DNA from: Candidatus Sungbacteria bacterium RIFCSPHIGHO2_02_FULL_52_23
GTDB taxonomy: Bacteria; Patescibacteriota; Minisyncoccia; Sungbacterales; HO2-52-23
Direction of reading: 5' to 3'
DNA length: 16,767 nt
Assembly (NCBI GenBank): GCA_001820655.1
Contig: MHQM01000048.1
Coordinates: 1-16,767, forward strand
The translations under genes and the position numbers were made by a program. Under the pieces are notes generated by a model, which saw nothing but the letters and a program-made list of their open reading frames with translations, ran no database searches and was not told the origin of the DNA. Below, piece by piece: positions 6,358 through 11,631 of this stretch. The stretch's first letter is position 1. Each line of letters starts with the position of its first letter.

Positions 6358-6387
6358 CACAAAACGCCTTAGATAAGGCGTTTTGTG
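6358..6387. terminator. Rho-independent terminator after pnp
   Basis: A perfect 13-bp stem (6358-6370 with 6375-6387) closes a 4-nt AGAT loop. The stem itself carries the A and T tracts (ACAAAACGCC / GGCGTTTTGT), so it can terminate in both directions. It separates the RNA-metabolism genes from hicBA. Confidence 0.85.
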
Positions 6388-6397
6388 ATCCATGTTA

Positions 6398-6426
6398 TTG
6401 ACGATCATTTTTTGTAATGATATTCT
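6398..6426 (+). promoter_or_regulatory. hicBA promoter with an internal operator-like inverted repeat
   Basis: TTGACG (6398-6403), a 17-nt spacer and TATTCT (6421-6426) form a good sigma-70-type promoter. The spacer is almost entirely the inverted repeat ATCATT-N6-AATGAT (6404-6421), whose last base is the first base of the -10. The predicted start 7 nt downstream of the -10 is the A of the hicB ATG at 6433, so the mRNA would be leaderless. The placement suits an autorepressor site for HicB or the HicAB complex. Confidence 0.7.
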
Positions 6427-6432
6427 ACAGGA

Positions 6433-6708
6433 ATGAAACCGTTACCGCAAAAAAGAGGTCCCCACCTCAATCTTCCCGTAGTCTTCAGCCCTGAACCAGA
6501 AGGAGGATTTACTGTTACTGTGCCCTCACTGCCCGGATGTGTCACTTTCGGCAAAAACCTCAACGAAGCAAAGCAGATGGCGCAAGAAGCGATTGAACTC
6601 TATCTTGAAGATCTGGCCGCAGACGGCGAATCTTTGCCCGCAAACACTGATGCTTTTTTAAGTACGGTCGCCGTAACACTCCCGCGTCCCGCTTTGATGC
6701 ATGCCTAA
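6433..6708 (+). CDS. hicB: HicB-family antitoxin
   Basis: A 91-residue protein with the HicB partial RNase H-like fold: VVFSPEPEGGFTVTVPSLPGC (16-36), then VTFGKNLNEAKQMAQEAIELYLEDLAADGE (37-66). HicB binds and blocks HicA, a small RNase. No clear helix-turn-helix or ribbon-helix-helix domain can be seen after residue 70, so how it would bind the operator upstream is unclear; some short HicB proteins rely on the complex. The stop lies inside hicA (8-nt overlap), indicating coupling. The order is antitoxin first, the reverse of the classical hicAB order. The start codon coincides with the predicted transcription start. Confidence 0.9.
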   Translation: MKPLPQKRGPHLNLPVVFSPEPEGGFTVTVPSLPGCVTFGKNLNEAKQMAQEAIELYLEDLAADGESLPANTDAFLSTVAVTLPRPALMHA

Positions 6709-6904
6709 ATCCTTCACGCCCAAACAGATCATCCGCATTCTCACCCGACACGGTTTTATTCTGAAACGAATTAAAGGTAGCCATCATATTTTCCAACATC
6801 CGGAATCAAAACGCCGCGTCACTGTACCACTCCACCAGCGCGATCTGCCAAAAGGAACGCTAAACCAGATTCTCAAAGATGCCGGACTTCCGAATGATCC
6901 ATGA
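6701..6904 (+). CDS. hicA: HicA-family mRNA interferase toxin
   Basis: A 67-residue protein, full length for HicA. It has the double-stranded-RNA-binding-like fold signature: FTPKQIIRILTRHGFILKRI, then KGSHHIFQHP with the presumed catalytic histidine H28 in the GSH motif, then RRVTVPLHQRDLPKGTLNQILKDAGL. HicA cleaves mRNA and is neutralised by HicB encoded just upstream. The ATG at 6701 lies within the last codons of hicB, so it is probably translated by reinitiation. It appears intact. Confidence 0.92.
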   Translation: MPKSFTPKQIIRILTRHGFILKRIKGSHHIFQHPESKRRVTVPLHQRDLPKGTLNQILKDAGLPNDP

Positions 6905-6927
6905 GTATGTATTACAAATAGTACACC

Positions 6928-7035
6928 ATGAGCATTGTTGAAGGCATGAGATATTTCTATCTCATCGGCGCAATTCTCTTACTTGCCGTATCCATTCTCG
7001 TCTATCCGACACTGCGCAAGAAATCCCATCGTTGA
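6928..7035 (+). CDS. Possible 35-residue single-pass membrane protein
   Basis: A short ORF 23 nt after hicA encodes MSIVEGMRYFYLIGAILLLA followed by more hydrophobic residues (about 8-29 in total) and a basic tail ending RKKSHR. A short N-terminus, one transmembrane helix and a positively charged C-terminus is the layout of many small bacterial membrane proteins, including some toxins and regulators. No Shine-Dalgarno is present and no homologue is recognised. It could be the third gene of the hicBA operon or a chance ORF; the continuous hydrophobicity argues for a real gene. Confidence 0.45.
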   Translation: MSIVEGMRYFYLIGAILLLAVSILVYPTLRKKSHR

Positions 7036-7060
7036 GATTTCGCTATGATAGCAATGATAA

Positions 7061-7235
7061 AGGTTCCTCGCGCCTACCCCCGAGGTATTGTGGGAACTCG
7101 CTTCGCTCACATATCGTCCCGATATATCGGGACGATATTAAATCTTTGATGCGTCGTCGCTCGGGTGATCCGAGCAAGCTTGCATTGCGCTCCTCGCTGG
7201 ACGCAATAAAACGCCACTAGCTGGCGGCATTTTAT
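7061..7235. repeat. Cluster of hairpins including a perfect 28-nt palindrome
   Basis: About 175 nt hold consecutive inverted repeats: CCTCG/CGAGG (7066-7085 region), a perfect 28-nt palindrome at 7111-7138 (half-site ATATCGTCCCGATA), GCTCGG-GTGAT-CCGAGC at 7159-7175, GCAAGCTTGC at 7174-7183, ATTGCG/CGCAAT at 7184-7207 and CGCCA/TGGCG at 7212-7226. No reading frame with recognisable content crosses it. It resembles a REP/BIME-like mosaic of hairpins, or the worn ends of mobile elements, next to a transposase remnant. A structured RNA is an alternative. Confidence 0.55.
7208..7235. terminator. Weak bidirectional terminator-like hairpin
   Basis: AAAA-CGCCA-CTAGC-TGGCG-GCATTTTAT: a 5-bp GC stem flanked by short A and T runs, the last hairpin of the cluster. 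The stem is short and the T run is only four bases, so termination would be modest. Confidence 0.4.
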
Positions 7236-7439
7236 GTGCAGGACATATACAAAAGAGGCTTCAATTTTTATCTTGAAAAAGGTATACTGCATGATAATCG
7301 AGTTAAAGAAAGATATTAGTTGCTGATACGGGTATGCAGAGGAGTACCTATGGGCTACGATCATTGAAAAACTCATGCAAGACAAAAAAACGGACGTTTC
7401 TGCCCCCGTTGCAATGCGCGCCACCGGAAACGCGGTTAG
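7236..7439 (+). other. Low-content stretch; possible zinc-ribbon remnant at its end
   Basis: No convincing gene is seen in this stretch. Near the end, frame 7395-7436 reads RFCPRCNARHRKRG before an in-frame TAG. A CxxC motif in the same frame as the transposase fragment that follows could be the leftover N-terminal zinc ribbon of that transposase joined to its C-terminus by an internal deletion. This is tentative. Confidence 0.3.
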
Positions 7440-7660
7440 GCCTACACCCATCAGAGAATCCGATCAGCGTATCGTTCGCTTACCCAAAATCTTCCACGCC
7501 TCTTTATGTATCAAACGTATCCTGAACGCGGCATCCCCAACACGACGAATACGCTTGATGGATGTTCTCGCAGATCAAGAACCGGCTTGCAGTGCATCGC
7601 GGACTCAGACGCGACCGACGGTACAAAGTCATCAATGAAATTTTGAAAAATGGCAACTAG
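7440..7660 (+). pseudogene. Frameshifted C-terminal remnant of a DDE-type transposase
   Basis: Two frames together give a continuous transposase-like C-terminus. Frame one (7440-7562) reads AYTHQRIRSAYRSLTQNLPR and on to RGIPNTTNTLDG. Frame two (7565-7657) reads FSQIKNRLAVHRGLRRDRRY then KVINEILKNGN and a TAG stop. The joined motif NTTNTLDG-FSQIKNRLAVHRGL matches the end of the IS256/IS1249-like (MULE-type) transposases that I associate with CPR genomes. The join needs one missing base at about 7563-7565. The catalytic DDE region and most of the N-terminus are absent, so the element is dead. No clear terminal inverted repeats were found. The family name is from memory of the motif; the frameshift is directly visible. 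Confidence 0.65.
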
Positions 7661-7676
7661 GATATTTATTTAAACC

Positions 7677-7682
7677 TATAAT
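7677..7682 (+). promoter_or_regulatory. TATAAT directly before the membrane-protein start at 7686
   Basis: A perfect TATAAT ends 3 nt before the ATG at 7686, too close for a start upstream of that codon; a transcript from it would begin inside the gene and favour the ATG at 7755. An alternative pair, TTGAAA (7643-7648)-18-TATTTA (7667-7672), would start at about 7679. Which one is used is unresolved. Confidence 0.4.
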
Positions 7683-7685
7683 CTT

Positions 7686-8681
7686 ATGCCTCCTGCACTA
7701 AAGCAAAATACAAATCAGAATCAGTCCGATCCTGTATCAGAGCGCAATGACGGCATGTCGCTTCCCGTTGCCAGCGGAAGCGGCCCTCATGAAGTTGCCG
7801 GAAATGCTGCGCGGGCACGACCCGCGATACGGACGATGAAGTCGGATGCCGAGGAGATCATGAAGACCGAGAAGCCCTCGCTCATCAAAATCGCGGCGGG
7901 AGCGACGCGCCGGCCGATATTTCCCGGCGCACCTGTGCCGCAAAAGCGCAGGATCCCGCTTGTCATGATTGGCGCGATTATCGCAGGACTCATCCTGCTT
8001 GCCGGTATCGGCTTTGGCGTATGGTATGCGTACGGCACGTGGGTCACTCCCGCCAAACCCACAGATTCGGATATCATCATGCCGGATCAGACCCGCCTCG
8101 CTCCGCCGACTCCGTATTTTGCGACCGAGACGTCGCGCACGATCACCATCAAAAAAACAGACCGCGCGGAATTTGCGCGGCTCATGGCAGATACGTGGCA
8201 TGAAAAAGAGCGTGAAGGCACGGTGAAGCGCATCATTATAAAAATACAGGACGGCCCCACGGAGCGATTCGCGACACTTGGAGATTTTTTTGAGATGTGG
8301 CGTATAGCGCCTCCGCAGGAGCTCGTAGACCAGGCAGGCGGCAGTCTCATGGTATTTATGTATGCGGGTGCTACGGGTAATCGCATAGGCTTTGCCGTAC
8401 GCACAGACGAGCCCGAACGCGCGTTTGCGCATATGCTCCGGTGGGAGCCGTCGCTTCTTGCACAGGCAACTCCGCTTTTCTTTGACGAGCGCGCAGGATC
8501 CATCCTCTCCATCTTTGAAGACCGCACGTGGCGCAACATTGACTGGCGCTATATGAAGCTCTCGCAGGACAAGGACCTCGGCATCGGATATCTCGTCTTT
8601 CCGGTCGGCGATGTCTTTGTCTTCACCACGAGCAAAGAAGCCACAGAGGCCACCATCAACCGTCTCTTTGACGCTCATTGA
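7686..8681 (+). CDS. Single-pass membrane protein with a large extracytoplasmic domain, unknown function
   Basis: A 331-residue protein. Residues 1-89 are polar, probably disordered and cytoplasmic, with a helix-like motif IRTMKSDAEEIMKTEKPSLIKI (48-69, just before the basic stretch) of a kind I associate with CPR membrane proteins. Residues 90-116 are one transmembrane helix. Residues 117-331 form an outside domain with alternating strands (TITIKK, IIIKIQDG, SLMVFMYAG, NRIGFAVRT, LGIGYLVFPVGDVFVFTTS). No catalytic motif is recognised. The topology, with basic KRR before the helix, supports N-in. ATG at 7686 is used, but an internal ATG at 7755 would keep the motif and the helix and suits the TATAAT better. 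It is followed after 22 nt by the DksA-like gene, which has its own promoter. Confidence 0.75.
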   Translation: MPPALKQNTNQNQSDPVSERNDGMSLPVASGSGPHEVAGNAARARPAIRTMKSDAEEIMKTEKPSLIKIAAGATRRPIFPGAPVPQKRRIPLVMIGAIIAGLILLAGIGFGVWYAYGTWVTPAKPTDSDIIMPDQTRLAPPTPYFATETSRTITIKKTDRAEFARLMADTWHEKEREGTVKRIIIKIQDGPTERFATLGDFFEMWRIAPPQELVDQAGGSLMVFMYAGATGNRIGFAVRTDEPERAFAHMLRWEPSLLAQATPLFFDERAGSILSIFEDRTWRNIDWRYMKLSQDKDLGIGYLVFPVGDVFVFTTSKEATEATINRLFDAH

Positions 8682-8686
8682 GCCCG

Positions 8687-8695
8687 TGATATAAT
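8687..8695 (+). promoter_or_regulatory. Extended -10 promoter (TGATATAAT)
   Basis: A perfect extended -10 (TG-N-TATAAT) begins 5 nt after the upstream stop codon and ends 8 nt before the ATG at 8704. The expected start is about 8702, giving a leader of at most 1-3 nt. No -35 is needed for extended -10 promoters, and none is obvious inside the upstream gene. Confidence 0.65.
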
Positions 8696-8703
8696 GGACA
8701 CCT

Positions 8704-9090
8704 ATGCAACCAATGATTCTCGCAGAACTGAAAAAGTCCCTGGAGGAAGAACGCGACAGGCTCGTAACAGACCTCAAATCCATTGCGCGCCCGCATCCGG
8801 GTGTGGCAGGTGAATGGGATACCCAATTCCCAAAGTTTGAGCCTGGCGAAAGCGGCTCGCATGCGTCCCAGGAGGAAGAAGCGGACGAAGTAGAGGAGTA
8901 CGAGAACCGCCTTGCGGCAGAAGGCAGTCTTGAGACACGGCTTCTTGCGATCAATCGCGCGCTTGAGCGCATCGCACACGGCACATTCGGCAAGTGCGCT
9001 ACATGCAGTCAGCCAATCCCTCTTGAGCGCCTCCGGGCAAATCCTGCCGCCGAACACGACATGCCCCATGAAAAGCGGATTGAATCTTGA
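8704..9090 (+). CDS. DksA/TraR-family protein with an altered zinc finger
   Basis: A 128-residue protein. Residues 5-90 are an acidic, helical coiled-coil-like region (LKKSLEEERDRLVTDLKSIA, then EEEADEVEEYENRLAAEGSLETRLLAINRALERIAHG). Residues 95-122 are the DksA/TraR zinc-finger region: GKCATCSQPIPLERLRANPA matches the family with C98 and C101. The second half reads AAEHDMPHEKR, so the third and fourth cysteines are replaced by D119 and H122 (with H118 nearby). DksA-like proteins bind RNA polymerase through the secondary channel and alter its response to ppGpp; many short CPR versions are uncharacterised. Metal binding may be lost or use a Cys2-Asp-His set. The nearly leaderless start is supported by the extended -10 just upstream. 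Confidence 0.85.
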   Translation: MQPMILAELKKSLEEERDRLVTDLKSIARPHPGVAGEWDTQFPKFEPGESGSHASQEEEADEVEEYENRLAAEGSLETRLLAINRALERIAHGTFGKCATCSQPIPLERLRANPAAEHDMPHEKRIES

Positions 9091-9120
9091 ATAACGAATC
9101 ACGAAGTATGAGTAATAACT

Positions 9121-9173
9121 CCCATAATTCATAATTCTCACTTCCTGATTTCTTACTCCTAATTCATTCTTCC
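9121..9173. repeat. Second copy of the AT-rich intergenic ATAATTC repeat
   Basis: The gap 9091-9185 contains CATAATTCATAATTC (9123-9137) and TCCTAATTCATTC (9157-9169), sharing the 13-mer TAATTCATAATTC and the phrase CCTAATTCAT with the rpsO-NYN gap near 3382-3396. Both copies lie just upstream of plus-strand genes that lack Shine-Dalgarno sequences. This looks like an interspersed intergenic repeat family; function is unknown. Confidence 0.5.
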
Positions 9174-9185
9174 TTATTCCCCGTT

Positions 9186-10715
9186 ATGTCTGTCACCGTA
9201 CGATCCGCACAAGTTACAGGTTTGGACGCGCGGCTCATTTCGGTTGAAGTGGACATCTCGCCCGGCCTGCATTTGTTTTCCATCGTGGGTCTTGCAGACA
9301 AAGAAGTGCAGGAGTCGCGCGAGCGCATCGCCGCCGCGATCAAAAATATCGGCGCACTCGCTCCGCACAAAAAAAGCCAGCGCGTCATCGTAAACCTCGC
9401 ACCCGCGGATATCAAAAAAGAAGGCCCTGCGTTTGATCTTGCGATCGCGCTCGGGTATCTTCTGGCGTCAAATCAGATACGCTTTGATCCTGCGGGAAAA
9501 GTATTTTTGGGAGAGCTTGGTCTGGATGGCGCGCTCCGACCGGTACCAGGAGTACTTGCGTCTGCCATGGCGACCAAAGACGCCGGTATGACCGAGATCA
9601 TCGTACCCGCAGGCAACGGACACGAGGCGGCACTTGTCGCGGGGATCGCCGTGTATGAAGCGCGCACTATCACTGAAGTGTGCGACCATCTCGCGGGCAG
9701 AAAAGAGATCACAGCAACCGCGCGCCCCGACATCTCATCCTTCACTACTCCCGACTATCCGATTGATTTCAAAGACATTCACGGACAAGTGCGCGCCAAG
9801 CGCGCGCTTGAGATCGCCGCCGCAGGCGGCCATCACGTCTTGCTTGAGGGACCGCCGGGGGCGGGCAAGACGATCTTAGCATCAGCACTGCCATCCATCC
9901 TCCCGCCGCTTGCAGAAGACGAGATGTTTGAAGTAACCAAGATATACAGCATTGCGAGTATGCTTGCACAAGACGCGCGGCCGTTTGTCGCACACCGCCC
10001 GTTTCGCAATCCGCACCATACATCATCCCACACCGCAGTCATCGGAGGCGGCACATACCCGCGGCCGGGAGAAGCCACGCTCGCGCATCGCGGCGTGCTT
10101 TTCATGGACGAATTCCCCGAGTTTGACCGCCGCGTCATTGAGTCACTGCGTCAGCCCCTGGAGGCACGCACGGTTACCATCGCGCGCACTGCAGGCACTG
10201 CGACATTCCCTGCGCACTTCATGCTTGTCGCATCGCAAAACCCCTGCCCCTGTGGAAACTTCGGCAATCCCGTACGCGACTGCGTCTGCGCCCCGGGTGC
10301 CGTCACCAAATACAAAAAGAAAATATCAGGCCCCATCATGGACCGGATTGATCTGTATGTAGAGACGCCGCAGATAGCGTATGAGAAACTTGCAGGGGGA
10401 GAGGATGAGGAGCCGTCTGCATCAGTACGCGCGCGCGTCACTGCGGCGCGCGACATCCAGCGCCGGCGGCTTACAGGCACGGGACTCACCACCAATGCCG
10501 AAATGGGACTTCGCGAGATCAAAGCGCACATCCGCATACGCGAATCGCTTAAACCCATGCTCAAACTCGCACACGAGAGATATCAGCTGTCAGCCCGCGC
10601 CTACCACCGCCTGCTCAAAACAGCCCGCACCATCGCCGACCTCGCAGGATCAACCGACATAGAAGCCCCGCATCTCGCCGAAGCATTGCAGTATAGACCG
10701 AAGCAGGAACTCTAA
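9186..10715 (+). CDS. comM: ComM/YifB-family Mg-chelatase-like AAA+ ATPase
   Basis: A 509-residue protein, normal for the family. Residues 1-170 are the N-terminal Lon-like/YifB domain (DISPGLHLFSIVGLADKEVQ). The AAA+ core follows, with Walker A GPPGAGKT at 222-229 and Walker B LFMDEF around 305-310. The family's cysteine cluster NPCPCGNFG...DCVC has C354, C356, C366 and C368, probably a zinc site. The sensor region SGPIMDRIDL (381-390) and the Mg-chelatase C-terminal helical domain complete it. ComM is a hexameric helicase that drives branch migration while transformed single-stranded DNA integrates. No other competence gene lies in this window. The start at 9186 opens directly into the conserved N-terminus; no Shine-Dalgarno is present. 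A very strong terminator follows. Confidence 0.93.
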   Translation: MSVTVRSAQVTGLDARLISVEVDISPGLHLFSIVGLADKEVQESRERIAAAIKNIGALAPHKKSQRVIVNLAPADIKKEGPAFDLAIALGYLLASNQIRFDPAGKVFLGELGLDGALRPVPGVLASAMATKDAGMTEIIVPAGNGHEAALVAGIAVYEARTITEVCDHLAGRKEITATARPDISSFTTPDYPIDFKDIHGQVRAKRALEIAAAGGHHVLLEGPPGAGKTILASALPSILPPLAEDEMFEVTKIYSIASMLAQDARPFVAHRPFRNPHHTSSHTAVIGGGTYPRPGEATLAHRGVLFMDEFPEFDRRVIESLRQPLEARTVTIARTAGTATFPAHFMLVASQNPCPCGNFGNPVRDCVCAPGAVTKYKKKISGPIMDRIDLYVETPQIAYEKLAGGEDEEPSASVRARVTAARDIQRRRLTGTGLTTNAEMGLREIKAHIRIRESLKPMLKLAHERYQLSARAYHRLLKTARTIADLAGSTDIEAPHLAEALQYRPKQEL

Positions 10716-10729
10716 AAGCTGGTAGGAGT

Positions 10730-10742
10730 TAGTAGCTTGTAG
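10730..10742 (+). repeat. Short repeat TAGTAGCTTGTAG, left copy
   Basis: It lies just past the comM stop. It matches 12 of 13 positions of a copy in opposite orientation at 11600-11612. The wider context is also similar (GGTAGGAGT nearby on one side, GTAGGAGT and GGTAGTAGG on the other). The two copies bracket the AT-rich cassette at 10780-11590. Confidence 0.5.
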
Positions 10743-10779
10743 AAAAGCATCACCACCGTAAAACGGTGGTGATGCTTTT
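10743..10779. terminator. Strong bidirectional rho-independent terminator
   Basis: A perfect 16-bp stem (10743-10758 with 10764-10779) has a 5-nt TAAAA loop. Its outer pairs are A/T, giving CTTTTTAT after the stem on the plus strand and CTTTTCT on the minus strand. It serves comM on one side and the convergent DUF2335 gene on the other. Confidence 0.9.
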
Positions 10780-10824
10780 TATCTGCCTTATTAGGACTTC
10801 GCTTTCGCTGTGTAGCTTAAGATA

Positions 10825-11244
10825 TCAAGGGATTTTATTTTGCTGCTCTTCTTTGTCACCCTTAGTCTTTCGGCTCCTCTTATCAAAGTGAATAAAACGG
10901 TAAGCAACCGGAGCAAGAGATACGATCATTGATATGAGTCCGGATACAGGCTTATCCTTGGTTAAAAGATAAACCCCTGCAAAGATACCGGTTATAACAA
11001 CTACGAAAGCGAAAACTTGTCCTGAAAAATTACTAACAACTGATAATGTCAACATTCGCCACTCCATTCGTCTTCGGTGCTTGCCGTTCTCCTCTGCCAT
11101 AGCGGTTATCCGATCCGCAAGCCCACTAGAGATTGCTTCATATTTTGCAAGAAGTTCTGGCGGAGGTAGCGGGCCTTGGAAAAAGCTCTGGCTCTTTATC
11201 TCTACAATGGCCGATGCCTTATTATTTTGTTGGGAGGATTCCAT
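10825..11244 (-). CDS. DUF2335-family two-helix membrane protein
   Basis: A 139-residue protein. Residues 22-50 (FQGPLPPPELLAKYEAISSG and LADRITAMAE) are the hallmark of DUF2335: a Pro-rich GPLPPPE motif, then a helix with ADRI.AMAE. Basic residues (KHRRRMEWRM) lead into two hydrophobic helices at about 76-96 and 99-117, followed by a highly charged tail (DKRSRKTKGDKEEQQNK). DUF2335 proteins are small membrane proteins of unknown function, often found in accessory regions. The start overlaps the preceding gene by 23 nt in another frame, so translation is probably coupled. Base composition is clearly AT-richer than the flanking comM and M23 genes, suggesting transfer. It converges on comM across a strong terminator. 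Confidence 0.8.
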   Translation of the reverse strand: MESSQQNNKASAIVEIKSQSFFQGPLPPPELLAKYEAISSGLADRITAMAEENGKHRRRMEWRMLTLSVVSNFSGQVFAFVVVITGIFAGVYLLTKDKPVSGLISMIVSLAPVAYRFIHFDKRSRKTKGDKEEQQNKIP

Positions 11245-11539
11245 ACTTTTCGTCGTATATCTTCATCGCCCTATGCAGATCATTCCCAGCAGTTCTCCAA
11301 TCGCAGTACATTGAGATGTAGTCAATAAAGCCGTCATCTTCTTTGAGGTAGAGTTTAAATCCTGCAGTAATATCTCCTTCTTGAAAAAATGAGAGGAAAC
11401 CAGTTGAAAAAGAATGCTTCATATTGTTAGTCAGCGCAAAACCTCCATCATGCTCATTGCACCATGAAAAAATGTCATTAGCCTCTTTTGTTCGGGGCAA
11501 TGAGGAATCAAGAGAATTTAGTATTTTCTGGTATCCCAT
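11222..11539 (-). CDS. Unrecognised 105-residue protein, first gene of the AT-rich cassette
   Basis: I do not recognise this family. The protein appears soluble and alpha/beta, with no signal peptide or membrane helix and several aromatic residues (SFSTGFLSFFQ, GFKLYLKEDDGFIDYISMY). It has two cysteines (C27, C79) and a charged C-terminus (AMKIYDEKYGILPTK). It reads as a compact domain rather than a fragment. It has its own promoter just upstream and overlaps the DUF2335 gene by 23 nt, so the two proteins probably work together, one in the cytoplasm and one in the membrane. The AT-rich codon use matches its partner and differs from the neighbours. The start codon coincides with the predicted transcription start. 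Confidence 0.75.
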   Translation of the reverse strand: MGYQKILNSLDSSLPRTKEANDIFSWCNEHDGGFALTNNMKHSFSTGFLSFFQEGDITAGFKLYLKEDDGFIDYISMYCDWRTAGNDLHRAMKIYDEKYGILPTK

Positions 11540-11545
11540 AAATTG

Positions 11546-11574
11546 ATTATACCTCGTATCGTCAAGGAATACAA
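11546..11574 (-). promoter_or_regulatory. Promoter TTGTAT-17-TATAAT of the AT-rich cassette
   Basis: On the minus strand, TTGTAT (11569-11574), 17 nt, and a perfect TATAAT (11546-11551). The TATAAT ends 6 nt before the ATG at 11539, so the expected start is the A of that ATG: a leaderless mRNA. Confidence 0.7.
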
Positions 11575-11599
11575 TTTCAAAAACCTATAGAATCCACTC

Positions 11600-11612
11600 C
11601 TACAAACTACTA
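11600..11612 (-). repeat. Short repeat TAGTAGTTTGTAG, right copy (inverted)
   Basis: This is the opposite-orientation partner of the copy at 10730-10742 (12 of 13 identical). Around it, 11590-11631 is made of reiterated GTAGTAG / TTGTAGG words on the minus strand, a low-complexity tract between the cassette and the M23 gene. Confidence 0.5.
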
Positions 11613-11631
11613 CCTACAACCTACTACCTCG

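Noticed and set aside
7375..7638. 87-codon plus-strand frame
   Set aside because: Its sequence resembles nothing, while another pair of frames over the same DNA gives a clear transposase C-terminus; treated as a shadow of the pseudogene.
7737..8993. 418-codon open frame on the minus strand
   Set aside because: It spans two plus-strand genes antisense, is Arg/Ser-rich and has no family resemblance. The plus-strand DksA-like protein and membrane protein are clearly the real genes.
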